DNA from: Methylobacterium sp.
Lineage (GTDB): Bacteria; Pseudomonadota; Alphaproteobacteria; Rhizobiales; Beijerinckiaceae
Assembly (NCBI GenBank): GCA_002928875.1
Contig: PERO01000004.1
Span: 248,001 to 312,000, forward strand
Length of the DNA stretch: 64,000 bases
Direction of reading: 5' to 3'
In this document: positions 36,089-45,007 of the stretch, one piece after another
Layout: every line of letters begins with the position of its first letter
Numbering within the stretch: the stretch's first letter is position 1
The notes under the pieces: generated by a model
Databases searched by the model: none
The model's input: only the letters and a program-made list of their open reading frames with translations
What the model was told of the DNA's origin: nothing
Position numbers and translations under genes: made by a program

Positions 36089-37659
36089 TGCTCAACAATC
36101 AGGGTCGTCCCACGTCTGCCGGCGAAGCCGCGGCACAGTCGCATCCCACCTTCACGGGCAACCGCGCGCTGATCATCGAGGAGGCTTTGCTCTTCGAAAT
36201 CGGCCGCCCGGAAACAACCGGCGTCGATGTTCCCGCCCCGAAGGCGGTGAAGAGCCGCCTCGGCGGGCAGGAGCGGAAGGCGCCGATCGGCCTCGTGGGG
36301 CTTTCGGAGCCCGAGACGATGCGCCATTTCGTGCGCCTCTCCCAGAAGAACTACGGCATCGATACCGGGCTTTTCCCGCTCGGCTCGTGCACGATGAAGC
36401 ACAATCCGCGCCTCAACGAGAAGATGGCGCGCTTGGCCGGCTTCGCGGATATCCATCCGCTGCAGCCGCAATCGACCGTGCAGGGCGCGCTTGAACTCAT
36501 CGAGATGCTGGCGCATTACCTGATGACGCTCACCGGCACCGAGGCCGTCGCGATGTCGCCGAAAGCCGGCGCGCATGGCGAACTCTGCGGCATGATGGCG
36601 ATCAAGGCCGCCATTGAAGCCAAGGGTGAGGGCGCGACGCGCCGCGTGGTGCTGGTGCCGGATTCCGCGCATGGCACCAACCCGGCGACGGCCGCGCTGA
36701 TCGGCTTCGAGGTGAAGCCGGTGCCGGCCCGCGCCGATGGCACGGTGCATGTGAAGGACGTGAAGGAACTGCTCGGCCCGGATGTCGCGGCCATCATGCT
36801 CACGAACCCCAATACCTGCGGCATCTTCGAGCCGGAAATCGTGGAAATCGCCCGCGCCATGAAGAAGGCCGGGGCGTATTTCTACTGCGATGGCGCGAAT
36901 TTCAACGCCATCGTCGGCAAGGCGAAGCCGGGCGATCTCGGCATCGATTGCATGCATATCAACCTGCACAAGACCTTCTCGACGCCGCATGGCGGCGGTG
37001 GTCCGGGTGCTGGCCCTGTCGTGCTCTCGAAGCGCCTGGCACCGTTCGCGCCAGTGCCGTTCATCCGCCGCAAGGGCAAGAAGCTGGAACTCGTGGAGCA
37101 TGCCGCGGATGCCGGCAAGGCGACGCCGTTCGGGCGTGTCACGGCCTTCCACGGCCAGATGGGCATGTATGTGCGCGCGCTCGCCTACATGCTGAGCCAC
37201 GGCGCGGATGGCATGAAGCAGGCCTCGGAAGATGCCGTGCTCTCGGCCAATTACATCCGCGCGGGCCTGCAGGACCTGATGTCCGTGCCGTTCCCCGACC
37301 ACCCCTCGATGCACGAGGCGCTTTTCGACGATACCTGGCTCAAGGATACCGGCATCACCACGCTTGATTTCGCGAAGGCGATGATCGACGAGGGCTACCA
37401 CCCGATGACCATGTATTTCCCGCTCATCGTGCATGGCGCGATGCTGGTGGAGCCGACCGAGAGCGAAAGCCGGGCGTCGCTCGATCTCTTCATCATGGCC
37501 CTGCGTGATCTCGCGATGCGCGCGAAGCGTGGGGAAACCGAGCGCTTCGCCGGCGCGCCGTTCCATGCGCCGCGCCGCCGGCTCGATGAAACGCGTGCCG
37601 CGCGCAACCCCATCCTGCGCTGGGTGCCGCCGCAGCCCATGCAGCAGGCAGCGGAGTAA
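36088..37659 (+). CDS. gcvPB: Glycine dehydrogenase (decarboxylating) subunit 2
   Basis: PLP-binding half of the split P protein. 523 residues; the Schiff-base lysine is K295 in NLHKTFSTPHGGGGPGAGPV. Other conserved parts: YGIDTGLFPLGSCTMKHNPRLNEK, HPLQPQSTVQGALELI and DSAHGTNPATAALIGF. The C-terminus (AAE) is followed by a palindromic repeat element instead of a clean terminator. It is last in the riboswitch-controlled operon. Confidence 0.96.
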   Translation: MLNNQGRPTSAGEAAAQSHPTFTGNRALIIEEALLFEIGRPETTGVDVPAPKAVKSRLGGQERKAPIGLVGLSEPETMRHFVRLSQKNYGIDTGLFPLGSCTMKHNPRLNEKMARLAGFADIHPLQPQSTVQGALELIEMLAHYLMTLTGTEAVAMSPKAGAHGELCGMMAIKAAIEAKGEGATRRVVLVPDSAHGTNPATAALIGFEVKPVPARADGTVHVKDVKELLGPDVAAIMLTNPNTCGIFEPEIVEIARAMKKAGAYFYCDGANFNAIVGKAKPGDLGIDCMHINLHKTFSTPHGGGGPGAGPVVLSKRLAPFAPVPFIRRKGKKLELVEHAADAGKATPFGRVTAFHGQMGMYVRALAYMLSHGADGMKQASEDAVLSANYIRAGLQDLMSVPFPDHPSMHEALFDDTWLKDTGITTLDFAKAMIDEGYHPMTMYFPLIVHGAMLVEPTESESRASLDLFIMALRDLAMRAKRGETERFAGAPFHAPRRRLDETRAARNPILRWVPPQPMQQAAE

Positions 37660-37685
37660 ATCCGCTGACCCCGTAAACCCGGATT

Positions 37686-37779
37686 CGTCATTGCGAGGAG
37701 CATCAGCGACGAAGCAATCCAGATTTGGTGCAAAAGTCTGGATTGCCGCATCGGCGCTTCGCGCCTCCTCGCCATGACG
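37686..37779. repeat. Intergenic palindromic repeat element
   Basis: About 94 bp whose arms are inverted copies: left CGTCATTGCGAGGAG...GCAATCCAGA, right TCTGGATTGCC...CTCCTCGCCATGACG, around a short TTTGGTGCAAAAG loop. The arms match over the ends and the inner CAATCCAGA, with an imperfect middle. Elements with GTCATTGCGAGGAG ends recur between genes in many proteobacterial genomes and behave like non-coding mobile repeats. It occupies the gap between convergent gcvPB and the hydrolase, and could fold in RNA as a terminator for either. Confidence 0.75.
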
Positions 37780-37783
37780 AGGG

Positions 37784-38566
37784 TTACATCCCGCCGAAGA
37801 TCGTCATCACCTCGCGGATCGCGCCGGCGCGCGCCTCGGGATGCGTGCCCACCGTCACCGTGCCGCCGCCCTCCGGCGTCAGCGCCGCCTTGCGCTGGCG
37901 CAGCGGCAGGTCGGGATGGTCGAAATCGTGATACGCCCCCTCGAAACCGACGAAGCGCACGCCGGGCAGGGCCTTGCAGGGTTCCGCGAGCGTCCAGTTA
38001 TCGGCGAGGCCGTGCAGGATCGTCACCGGCATGCGCGTGCGGTAGTTGCCGGCCTCGGCATAGACGCGGCACCCGGGATAGAAGGCGACCGTCTGCCGGA
38101 ACTCCACGCCCTTCGGGCCGCGGCCGCGCCGGGCGGCGGAGAGTACGGTCGAGCCGCCATTCGACCAGCCGAGAAGCCCAATGCGGTTGCTGTTCACATC
38201 GGAACGTGTCGCCAGCCATTCGGCCGTGGCAAAGGCATCCTCGGCGCGCTGGCGCGGGCGGATGGTGCGCTCCTTGATCCGGCATTGCGAACCAAGGCCG
38301 CGCGATCCGAAACTGTCCGTGAAGACCACCAGAAAGCCTGCGCCGGCAAGACGATGGCCCCAGTCATCATCGCGGGGCTGCCAGGGTCCGCCACAGCCAT
38401 GCAGGGCGACGATGGCGGGGAAGGGGCCGGATCCGGCCGGCCGGTAGAGTTTCGCCTTCAGTGTCAGGCCATCGCGGCCGGGCAGGGTGATGGCTTCCTG
38501 GGCGGAAAGCGGCGCGATGGAAACCATCGCGCAGAATATAGCGAAAGCAGATCGAATCATGCGCAT
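37784..38566 (-). CDS. Secreted dienelactone-hydrolase-like alpha/beta hydrolase
   Basis: 260 residues: signal peptide (about 1-22, ending PLSAQ) and an alpha/beta-hydrolase domain of the DLH type. The nucleophile elbow is GWSNGGS (near 128-134), the acid probably the Asp in GLADNWTL (near 195) and the base the His in AYHDFDHPDL (near 219). An oxyanion region LHGCGGP is present. Substrate unknown; the export signal suggests a periplasmic ester or polymer. Two ATGs near the start (two codons apart) are equally possible. Confidence 0.85.
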   Translation of the reverse strand: MRMIRSAFAIFCAMVSIAPLSAQEAITLPGRDGLTLKAKLYRPAGSGPFPAIVALHGCGGPWQPRDDDWGHRLAGAGFLVVFTDSFGSRGLGSQCRIKERTIRPRQRAEDAFATAEWLATRSDVNSNRIGLLGWSNGGSTVLSAARRGRGPKGVEFRQTVAFYPGCRVYAEAGNYRTRMPVTILHGLADNWTLAEPCKALPGVRFVGFEGAYHDFDHPDLPLRQRKAALTPEGGGTVTVGTHPEARAGAIREVMTIFGGM

Positions 38567-38601
38567 CGGGGCCCCCGTTCAAGCCCATTCTGCCATAAAA
38601 A

Positions 38602-38626
38602 CGAAAAGGCCGCCCGGAGGCGGCCT
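38602..38626 (-). terminator. Intrinsic terminator of the F0 operon
   Basis: Leftward AGGCCGCC-TCCG-GGCGGCCT followed by TTTCGTTTTT. It lies 26 bp past the atpF stop and before the hydrolase start, so it closes the atpI-atpF transcript. Confidence 0.85.
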
Positions 38627-38652
38627 CGACATCGATTCGAAGACGGTGAAGT

Positions 38653-39123
38653 TCAGTTGAGCTGGGTCTTCACCTGCTTCAGGCCCTCATTGAAGGCATC
38701 GTCGCCCTTGGACGCCGCCAGGATGGAGCCGGCGGCCTTCACGGCCAGTTCGGCGGCCGCCTTGCGCACATCGGCCGCGGCCTGCTGCTCGGCCTGCGCG
38801 ATCTTGAGTTCCGCCTGCGCCGTGCGGCGCTTCACGAAATCCTCGAGCTTCGCCTTGGCCTCGGCCTCCACGCGCGCGGCTTCGGCCCGGGCGGCCTCCA
38901 CCAGCGCAGCGGCTTCCTTTTCGGCGTCGCGACGCTTTTCCTCGTAGGATTTCAGCAGGGCGGCCGCTTCCTTGCGCAGGCGCTCGGCTTCGCCCAACTG
39001 GGCCGCGACCTTCGCACCGCGCGCATCAAGGCCCGAGAGGATGAATTTGTGCACGCCCGCATAACCCAGGATCGCCAGGAAGATCAGCAGGGCGAGGGCG
39101 GTGAAGAAGCTGGCATCCAACAT
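38653..39123 (-). CDS. atpF: ATP synthase F0 subunit b
   Basis: 156 residues: one N-terminal membrane helix (6-25) and a long charged coiled-coil rich in Ala, Glu, Lys and Arg (35-135). It forms half of the peripheral stalk that holds F1 still against the rotating c-ring. It lies 11 bp after the b' gene. Last in the leftward operon atpI-atpB-atpE-atpF'-atpF; the F1 genes are elsewhere, as is usual in alphaproteobacteria. Confidence 0.93.
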   Translation of the reverse strand: MLDASFFTALALLIFLAILGYAGVHKFILSGLDARGAKVAAQLGEAERLRKEAAALLKSYEEKRRDAEKEAAALVEAARAEAARVEAEAKAKLEDFVKRRTAQAELKIAQAEQQAAADVRKAAAELAVKAAGSILAASKGDDAFNEGLKQVKTQLN

Positions 39124-39134
39124 GCTGGTTCTCC

Positions 39135-39704
39135 TCAGCCCTGGGCCGCGTTGATCGCCTTGGCGACCGCCGCGTCCGTGGTCTTGCCGCCAAGCTGCTC
39201 AACGATGGCGGCCACGGCGTCTTTAGCGATGGCCTCGACATTGCCCATGGCCTGCATCTTCGTTTCCGTGATGCGGGCTTCGGCTGCCGCGAGCTTCGTG
39301 GCGAGATCCTTCTCGACCGAGACGCGCTGCGCCTCGATCTCGCGGGAGCTCTTGTCGCGGGCTTCCGTGGCGATTGCCTGTGCATTGGCGCGCGCCTTGA
39401 CGAGCGATGCCTCGAGCGCGGCGGCCTGTTCCTCGGCTTCCTTCTGCGCGGCGCTGGCCGCACGAAGGGCACCCTCGATCGTCGCGCGACGCTCTTCGAG
39501 CACCGAGCCGATACGCGGCAGGGCCACGCGGCTCATCAGCGCGTAGAGTGTCCCGAATGTCAGAACCAACCAGAAGAGCTGGCCTGCATAGGTCGAGGAA
39601 TCGAAAGGCGGAAAGCGATGGCCGCCGCCATCGCCGGCAGCGAGGGCCGGCAGGGCGGGAAGGGTCGCAATCAGCGTCACAAGCACGAAGCGCATGGGCC
39701 GCAT
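39135..39704 (-). CDS. atpF': ATP synthase F0 subunit b'
   Basis: About 189 residues. A hydrophobic N-terminus (RFVLVTLIATLPALPALA) resembling a signal peptide precedes GGGHRFPPFDSSTYAGQLFWLVLTFGTLYALM, the membrane helix of b' subunits, then a coiled coil. In alphaproteobacteria and phototrophs b and b' pair as a heterodimeric stalk. Two ATGs three codons apart are possible starts and neither has a strong ribosome site. A longer frame upstream runs into the atpE gap and is unlikely. Confidence 0.9.
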   Translation of the reverse strand: MRPMRFVLVTLIATLPALPALAAGDGGGHRFPPFDSSTYAGQLFWLVLTFGTLYALMSRVALPRIGSVLEERRATIEGALRAASAAQKEAEEQAAALEASLVKARANAQAIATEARDKSSREIEAQRVSVEKDLATKLAAAEARITETKMQAMGNVEAIAKDAVAAIVEQLGGKTTDAAVAKAINAAQG

Positions 39705-39777
39705 CCGGACATCAGGGTGGTGAAGGGCGGCAGACCCAAAGGCGCCGCCCGCGAAAGTCTCGAGCCGAGGCTCGACC

Positions 39778-40005
39778 TTACACCACGAAGAGCAGGAAGA
39801 TGACGACGACGAACGAGAAGATGCCCAGACCTTCCGCAAGCGCCGCGCCGATCAGCGCGCGGGTGAACTGGCCATCGGCCGCCGACGGGTTGCGCAGCGC
39901 GCCCGAGAGGAAGTTGCCGAAGATGTTGCCCACGCCCATGGCGGCGAGGCCCATGCCAAGCGCCGCGAGGCCAGCGCCAATGTACTTGCCAACGATCGGA
40001 TCCAT
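39778..40005 (-). CDS. atpE: ATP synthase F0 subunit c
   Basis: 75-residue hairpin of two membrane helices forming the proton-driven rotor ring. The proton-carrying carboxylate is E58 in ALIGAALAEGLGIF, and the polar loop is RNPSAADGQ (38-46). The Gly-rich first helix (AALGMGLAAMGVGNIFG) is typical of tight ring packing. It lies between atpB and b', with gaps of 57 and 73 bp that leave room for the strong separate initiation subunit c needs. Confidence 0.96.
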   Translation of the reverse strand: MDPIVGKYIGAGLAALGMGLAAMGVGNIFGNFLSGALRNPSAADGQFTRALIGAALAEGLGIFSFVVVIFLLFVV

Positions 40006-40062
40006 CGAGATTACTCCGTTTGAGAAGAGAAGTGAGGGTGGAATTCGTGCCCGGCGATCCCG

Positions 40063-40821
40063 TCAGTGCCCCGGATGGAGCGCATCGTTGAGATAGACGC
40101 AGGTCAGAATGGTGAAGACATAGGCCTGGAGGAAAGCCACCAGGAATTCGAGCGCGGTCACCGCGACGGCCATCAGCAGCGGCAGCGGCGAGATGACGGC
40201 CCAGGCGCCGGCGCCAAGCAGCATCACGGTGAGGCCACCGAAGGCCTTCAGCACGATGTGGCCGGCCAGCATGTTGCCGAAGAGGCGCAGCGACAGCGAA
40301 ACCGGGCGCGACAGGAACGAGATGATCTCGATCGGCACCATGAGGATGAGGATCGGAACGGGCACGCCCGACGGCACGAAGAGGCCGAAGAAATGCGAGC
40401 CGTGCTTCGCCACGCCCACCGCGACGACGGTGCCGATCACCAGCAGCGCGAAGGCGGCGGTGACGACGATCTGGCTCGTGACCGTGAACGAACCGGGGAT
40501 CATGCCCAGCAGGTTCGCGGCGAAGACGAACATGAAGAGGGAGAAGACGAAGGGGAAGAACTGCATGCCTTCCTTGCCGGTCACGCCCGTCAGCGTGTTC
40601 GCGACGAATTCGTAGCTCATCTCGGAGAGGCTCTGCAGCCGCCCCGGCACCATGGCGCGCTGGGCGCTGCCATAGACCGTGATGAGGCTGATGACCGCCA
40701 GCGCGATCAGCATCCACACCGACGCATTGGTGAACGAAATATCGGTCCCGAACAGCTGAAGCTCGACGATCTTCTTGATCTCGAACTGTTGCATCGGCTC
40801 GATTGCTTTTCCGCTCGCCAC
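40063..40821 (-). CDS. atpB: ATP synthase F0 subunit a
   Basis: 252 residues with five or six membrane helices. The essential arginine is in SLSLRLFGNMLAGH (near 178), facing the c-ring carboxylate; FTNASVWMLIALA and NLLGMIPGSFTVTSQI are also conserved. It forms the proton half-channels. It lies 18 bp after atpI. Start MASGKAIEPMQQFEI agrees with alphaproteobacterial homologues. Confidence 0.95.
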   Translation of the reverse strand: MASGKAIEPMQQFEIKKIVELQLFGTDISFTNASVWMLIALAVISLITVYGSAQRAMVPGRLQSLSEMSYEFVANTLTGVTGKEGMQFFPFVFSLFMFVFAANLLGMIPGSFTVTSQIVVTAAFALLVIGTVVAVGVAKHGSHFFGLFVPSGVPVPILILMVPIEIISFLSRPVSLSLRLFGNMLAGHIVLKAFGGLTVMLLGAGAWAVISPLPLLMAVAVTALEFLVAFLQAYVFTILTCVYLNDALHPGH

Positions 40822-40839
40822 GGTCGCTGTCCCTTCGCC

Positions 40840-41241
40840 CTACTGGCCCGGAGTAGGGCCAATCCTGTCGTTCGATGCCGGCGGGGCGGTCGGTCGCATG
40901 CCCAGCCGGTAGATGTTCCGGAAGCCTGCCGCCATGCCCAGCATCATGAAGATGATGAGGAGCCAGGGCTTCGTTCCGAAGAACCGGTCCAGCAGGAAGC
41001 CGAAACCCGTTCCCACCAGAATGCCGGCCACCAGTTCGGAGGCCGCCCGCATTCCGGCGCCAAGTGCCGAGGCATCGCTGCCCGAACTCGACTTGCCCCT
41101 GCCTTCGGCCTCGTCGCGCGCTTTCGCGTCGCCAAGTTCCGCCTTCAGGGCCTCGAGGCGCGCACGCAAACGCTGCTCTTCCCCGGAACGTCCCGCTTCC
41201 GCTTCTCCAGCGTTCTGCGTGGGAGGCTCCGGCTCTGGCAT
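40840..41241 (-). CDS. atpI: ATP synthase protein I (AtpI/AtpZ-like)
   Basis: About 133 residues. The N-terminus is charged and probably helical (EEQRLRARLEALKAELGDAK); two membrane helices follow (near 65-85 and 90-108) with the family pattern LVAGILVGTGFGFLLDRFFGTKPW. AtpI-type proteins help assemble the c-ring or deliver Mg2+/Ca2+ and always sit first in the F0 operon, as here. The start is uncertain: a GTG and an ATG further up are in frame, but none has a convincing ribosome site. Confidence 0.85.
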   Translation of the reverse strand: MPEPEPPTQNAGEAEAGRSGEEQRLRARLEALKAELGDAKARDEAEGRGKSSSGSDASALGAGMRAASELVAGILVGTGFGFLLDRFFGTKPWLLIIFMMLGMAAGFRNIYRLGMRPTAPPASNDRIGPTPGQ

Positions 41242-41464
41242 GGTCGCATCCGAACCCGGCTGGACGGTGCCGCGCCACGCGGGGAACTCCCGCGTCATCA
41301 CAGCACGAGGGGCGGTCACCCGCCCCGTTCGTCGCGCGCTGTTAAACAGGGGGAAACGTTTGTGTCAAGGACGGAACGCCCGTTCTCCGGCCTCCATGAC
41401 GATCCGATCGGCCCATTTCCGAAGATGTTGCCGCAATGCAGCAGAAAGCGCGCCCCGCGGGTGG

Positions 41465-44400
41465 TCAGCCGGCCTCGGCGAGCCGCTCGGCCTGGGCGAG
41501 ATCCACCGAAACGAGCTGGCTCACGCCCCGCTCCGCCATGGTGACGCCGAACAGGCGATCCATCTCCGCCATGCTGATCGGGTTATGCGTGATGACCAGG
41601 AATCGCGTGCCGGTTTCCCCTGCGATGTCATGCAGCAGCGCGCACAGGCGCTCGACATTCGAATCGTCGAGCGGGGCATCCACCTCGTCCAGCACGCAGA
41701 TCGGCGCCGGGTTGGTCAGGAATACCGCGAAGATCAGCGCGGTGGCCGTCAGCGCCTGTTCACCGCCCGAGAGCAGCGAGAGCAGTTGCGGCTTCTTGCC
41801 CGGCGGGCGCGCGATGATCTCGAGGCCGGCTTCCAGCGGATCATCCGCTTCCACGAGATGCAATTCTGCCGTGCCGCCGCCGAAAAGGCGGGTGAAAAGT
41901 CGGGTGAAATGCGCCTGCACCGCCTCGAAAGCCTCGCGCAGGCGGGCGCGGCCCTCGCTGTTCAACTGCTCGATCGCCCGGCGGAACCTGCGGATCGCCT
42001 CCTCGATTTCGGCGCGCTCGCGGGTGAGGTCGGTGTGACGCGTCTCGACTTCCGCGAGTTCGGAATCGGCCCGCAGGTTCACGGCGCCGAGGCGATCGCG
42101 ATCGTGCTTGAGGTCGCGCAGGCGTGCTTCGACGGCTTCCGGCGAGAGTGCGGCTGCGTGGGTATCGTCGACGATCCGGCTGGCAAGGTCGTCGATGGGG
42201 CCTTCGATTTCGGCTTCGATCGTCTGGATGACCTGAATCAGGCGCTGTTCGGCATGATCGCGTGCCACTTCGAGGCGCGCGGAGGCCTCGCGGGCCTGCG
42301 CCAGCGCGCCGGATGCCTGCCGCGCGGCCTCTTCGGCGGTACGGGCCGCTGCTTCGCAGCGGGCCAGTGCATCATCGGCTTCCCGGCGCACCGCTTCCGC
42401 CCGCTCGATTTCCCCGGCAATGCCCCGACGACGTGCGGCGAGCGCACCCGGCTCGCCTTCGAGCCGCGCGAATTCCTCCTCCAGGCGCGCGCGGCGACCC
42501 TCATGCTCGGCAAGCGCGTCGCGGGCCCGCTCGGCCCGCTGGTCCCAGGCCGCCTGTTCGCGCGCAATGCCGGCCAGGCGTTGCTCGGCGGCGGTTCTGG
42601 CGGCAAAGAGTCGCGCCAGCGCATCCCTTGCCGCGTTCTCGGCCTGCCGGGCGGCGGCGAGCCGCGTTTCCTGCCCGGCCAGAGCCGGATCTTCGGCCGG
42701 CCGGGCCGGCAGGGCGGCGCGGGCGGCACGCGCCTCGTCTTCGTCCCGGCGTGATTCGGCGAGATCGTTGCCGAGCGTCTCCACCCGCAGGCGCGCGGCC
42801 TCGAGTCGCAGGCGCACATCCTCCGTGCGGCGCATCTCGCGCTGAAGCGCCGCACCCGTTTCCTCGCGCTGGCGGGTGGCACGGCGAACGGCCTCGCGCG
42901 CGGCTGATTCGGCCTCCTGCGCTTCGCGCATGCCGCGCAGAGCCCTGTCGAGGACCTCGCGCGCCGCATCGCGCTTCGTCTTCGCGTCGCGGGCCTGTCT
43001 TTCGAGGTCTTCCAGCCGGTTGCGCTCGGCGAGGCGACGTGCGGCGGCACTCGGCGCATCGCCCCGGGCGGCGAAGCCATCCCAGCGCCAGAGATCACCC
43101 TCGCGGCTCACGAGGCGCTGACCCGGTTGCAGAAGGGCCTGGAGCCGCGCGCCGTCTTCCCGGGTGCAGAGCCCGATCTGCCGCAGGCGCAAATGCAGCG
43201 GAGCCGGCGCTTTCACAAAGGAAATCAGGGGCGTGACGCCCGCGGGCAGGGCCGGTTCCGCCTCGATGGCCCGCTCGCCCCAATGGCGCGGCGCGCCCCA
43301 TTCGATGGCGGCATCGAGATCCTCGCCGAGGGCTGCGGCCAGGGCGGTCTCGCAGCCGGGTTCGACGACGATCTGGTCGATGGCGGGCGTCCACAGGCCG
43401 GGTTCGGTCGCATCGACGAGCTTGCGGATGGTGCGCGATTCGGTCTCCAGCCGCTGCAGGAGCCGTTCCGCCTCCGCGAGCTTCGGACGCGCGGCTTGTT
43501 CGGCCTCGCGCGCGGCCCGCGCTGCCGCCTCGGCGGCATCGGATTGCGCGGCCAGGGCCTCGGTTTCGGCACCGAGGCGATCGAGTTCGCCTTGCAGGCG
43601 CGTGTAATCGGCGAGCGCCGCCGCATCGTTCGAGAGCGCGGCCAAAGCCTGTTCGGCCTCGCGGGCCTGGGTCGCGAGCCGCGCGGTTCGGGTGGCGGCG
43701 GCCTGCAGCTGCTGATCCGCCGCCCGCTCGGCGGCTTCGGCCTCGGCCCGGGCAATGGTGATCGCGCGCAGACCCTGCTCTTCCGCCTGCCGGACCGTTT
43801 CAGCTTCGGCCCGTGCTGCCGCGAGCTTGTCCTCATCGGCGGCGAGACGCAGGCGCTCGGCACCGAGCGTCTCGGCTTCGCCGGTGAGCGTGGCCCGCGC
43901 ATTCTCGGCATCGCCCAGCAACCGATCCGCCGCTTCCCGGTCGCGCTCCAGCTCGGTGCGCCGGCTGGCGATTTCGCTGAGGCGCTGCTCGATGCGCGCG
44001 AGTTCGCCATCCAGCGTCTCGCGCGTCACCAGCAGGGCCTGAAGCGCCTGGAGCCGCTCGCTGGCCGTCGCCCGGGCCTGCTCCAGCTCATGGGCCGCCA
44101 CGGCCCGCGCGCGTTCGGTTTCGCCCTGCTGAACGGTGGTGGCGGCGACCGCGCGCACGGCTTCGTCATGCGCCCGCCGCGCAGCCTCGGCCTCCTGCCG
44201 CGCACGCGCCAGCGAGGCGGCGAGCAGGCGCAGTTCGAGTGCGCGGATTTCGGCCTGAAGCGCCTTGAAGCGCTCGGCCTGCCGCGCCTGCTTCCTGAGA
44301 TCACCCGCCTGGCGATCCAGCTCGCCGAGCACGTCCTCGGCGCGGATCAGGTTTTCTTCCGCCTGCCGCAGGCGCAGTTCCGCCTCGTGCCGGCGGGCAT

Positions 44401-44920
44401 GCAGGCCGGCGGTTCCGGCGGCATCCTCAAGGATGCGGCGGCGATGCTGCGGCTTCGCGTTGATGATCTCGCCGATCTGTCCCTGCCGCACGAGCGAGGG
44501 GGAGCGCGCGCCGGAGGCGGCATCGGCGAAGAGGATCTGCACGTCGCGCGCCCGCACCTCGCGGCCGTTGATGCGAAAGGTCGAGCCCTGCTCGCGCGCG
44601 ATCTTGCGCGTCACCTCCAGCGCCTCGGCCTTGTGGAGATGGCCGGGCAGATCCTGCGGGGGATCGGAAAGGCGGATCGACACTTCCGCATGGTTGCGGC
44701 CGGGGCGCGTGCCGGCGCCCGCGAAGATCACGTCATCCATCTCGCCGCCGCGCAGGGATTTCGACGAGGTTTCCCCCATCGCCCAGCGCAAGGCTTCCAC
44801 GAGATTCGATTTGCCGCAGCCATTGGGGCCGACAATGCCGGTGAGGCCGGGCGCGATCACGAGCTCCGTCGGATCGACGAAGGTCTTGAAACCCTGAAGG
44901 CGCAGCCTCTCGAACTTCAC
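41465..44920 (-). CDS. smc: Chromosome segregation protein SMC
   Basis: 1151-residue ATPase of the condensin complex that organises and separates chromosomes. Walker A GPNGCGKSNLVEAL is at about 31-44; coiled-coil arms flank a hinge near 500-640; the signature LLSGGEQALTATALIFAVF and Walker B PICVLDEVDAPLDDSN lie near the C-terminus. I start at the GTG of MKFERLRLQGFKTFVDPTE, which is the canonical SMC N-terminus; the frame continues 20 codons upstream without homology. The dsbA-like gene lies 87 bp upstream on the same strand, a common alphaproteobacterial arrangement. ScpA/ScpB are not in this window. Confidence 0.97.
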   Translation of the reverse strand: MKFERLRLQGFKTFVDPTELVIAPGLTGIVGPNGCGKSNLVEALRWAMGETSSKSLRGGEMDDVIFAGAGTRPGRNHAEVSIRLSDPPQDLPGHLHKAEALEVTRKIAREQGSTFRINGREVRARDVQILFADAASGARSPSLVRQGQIGEIINAKPQHRRRILEDAAGTAGLHARRHEAELRLRQAEENLIRAEDVLGELDRQAGDLRKQARQAERFKALQAEIRALELRLLAASLARARQEAEAARRAHDEAVRAVAATTVQQGETERARAVAAHELEQARATASERLQALQALLVTRETLDGELARIEQRLSEIASRRTELERDREAADRLLGDAENARATLTGEAETLGAERLRLAADEDKLAAARAEAETVRQAEEQGLRAITIARAEAEAAERAADQQLQAAATRTARLATQAREAEQALAALSNDAAALADYTRLQGELDRLGAETEALAAQSDAAEAAARAAREAEQAARPKLAEAERLLQRLETESRTIRKLVDATEPGLWTPAIDQIVVEPGCETALAAALGEDLDAAIEWGAPRHWGERAIEAEPALPAGVTPLISFVKAPAPLHLRLRQIGLCTREDGARLQALLQPGQRLVSREGDLWRWDGFAARGDAPSAAARRLAERNRLEDLERQARDAKTKRDAAREVLDRALRGMREAQEAESAAREAVRRATRQREETGAALQREMRRTEDVRLRLEAARLRVETLGNDLAESRRDEDEARAARAALPARPAEDPALAGQETRLAAARQAENAARDALARLFAARTAAEQRLAGIAREQAAWDQRAERARDALAEHEGRRARLEEEFARLEGEPGALAARRRGIAGEIERAEAVRREADDALARCEAAARTAEEAARQASGALAQAREASARLEVARDHAEQRLIQVIQTIEAEIEGPIDDLASRIVDDTHAAALSPEAVEARLRDLKHDRDRLGAVNLRADSELAEVETRHTDLTRERAEIEEAIRRFRRAIEQLNSEGRARLREAFEAVQAHFTRLFTRLFGGGTAELHLVEADDPLEAGLEIIARPPGKKPQLLSLLSGGEQALTATALIFAVFLTNPAPICVLDEVDAPLDDSNVERLCALLHDIAGETGTRFLVITHNPISMAEMDRLFGVTMAERGVSQLVSVDLAQAERLAEAG

Positions 44921-45007
44921 GCGATCCCGCTCCTGCCTGAACCGCTGGTCGCGGCCCGATGCGACAAGGCGGGTCGCCAAACGCCCCGAAGATGGCCCGT
45001 CAGGCCG

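Noticed and set aside
37686-37779. Palindromic element considered as a tRNA gene or attachment site
   Set aside because: There is no cloverleaf, anticodon arm or CCA end, and no integrase lies nearby.
39677-41278. 533-codon leftward open frame over the F0 genes
   Set aside because: It overlaps atpE, atpB and atpI on the same strand in another frame; those genes have unmistakable motifs.
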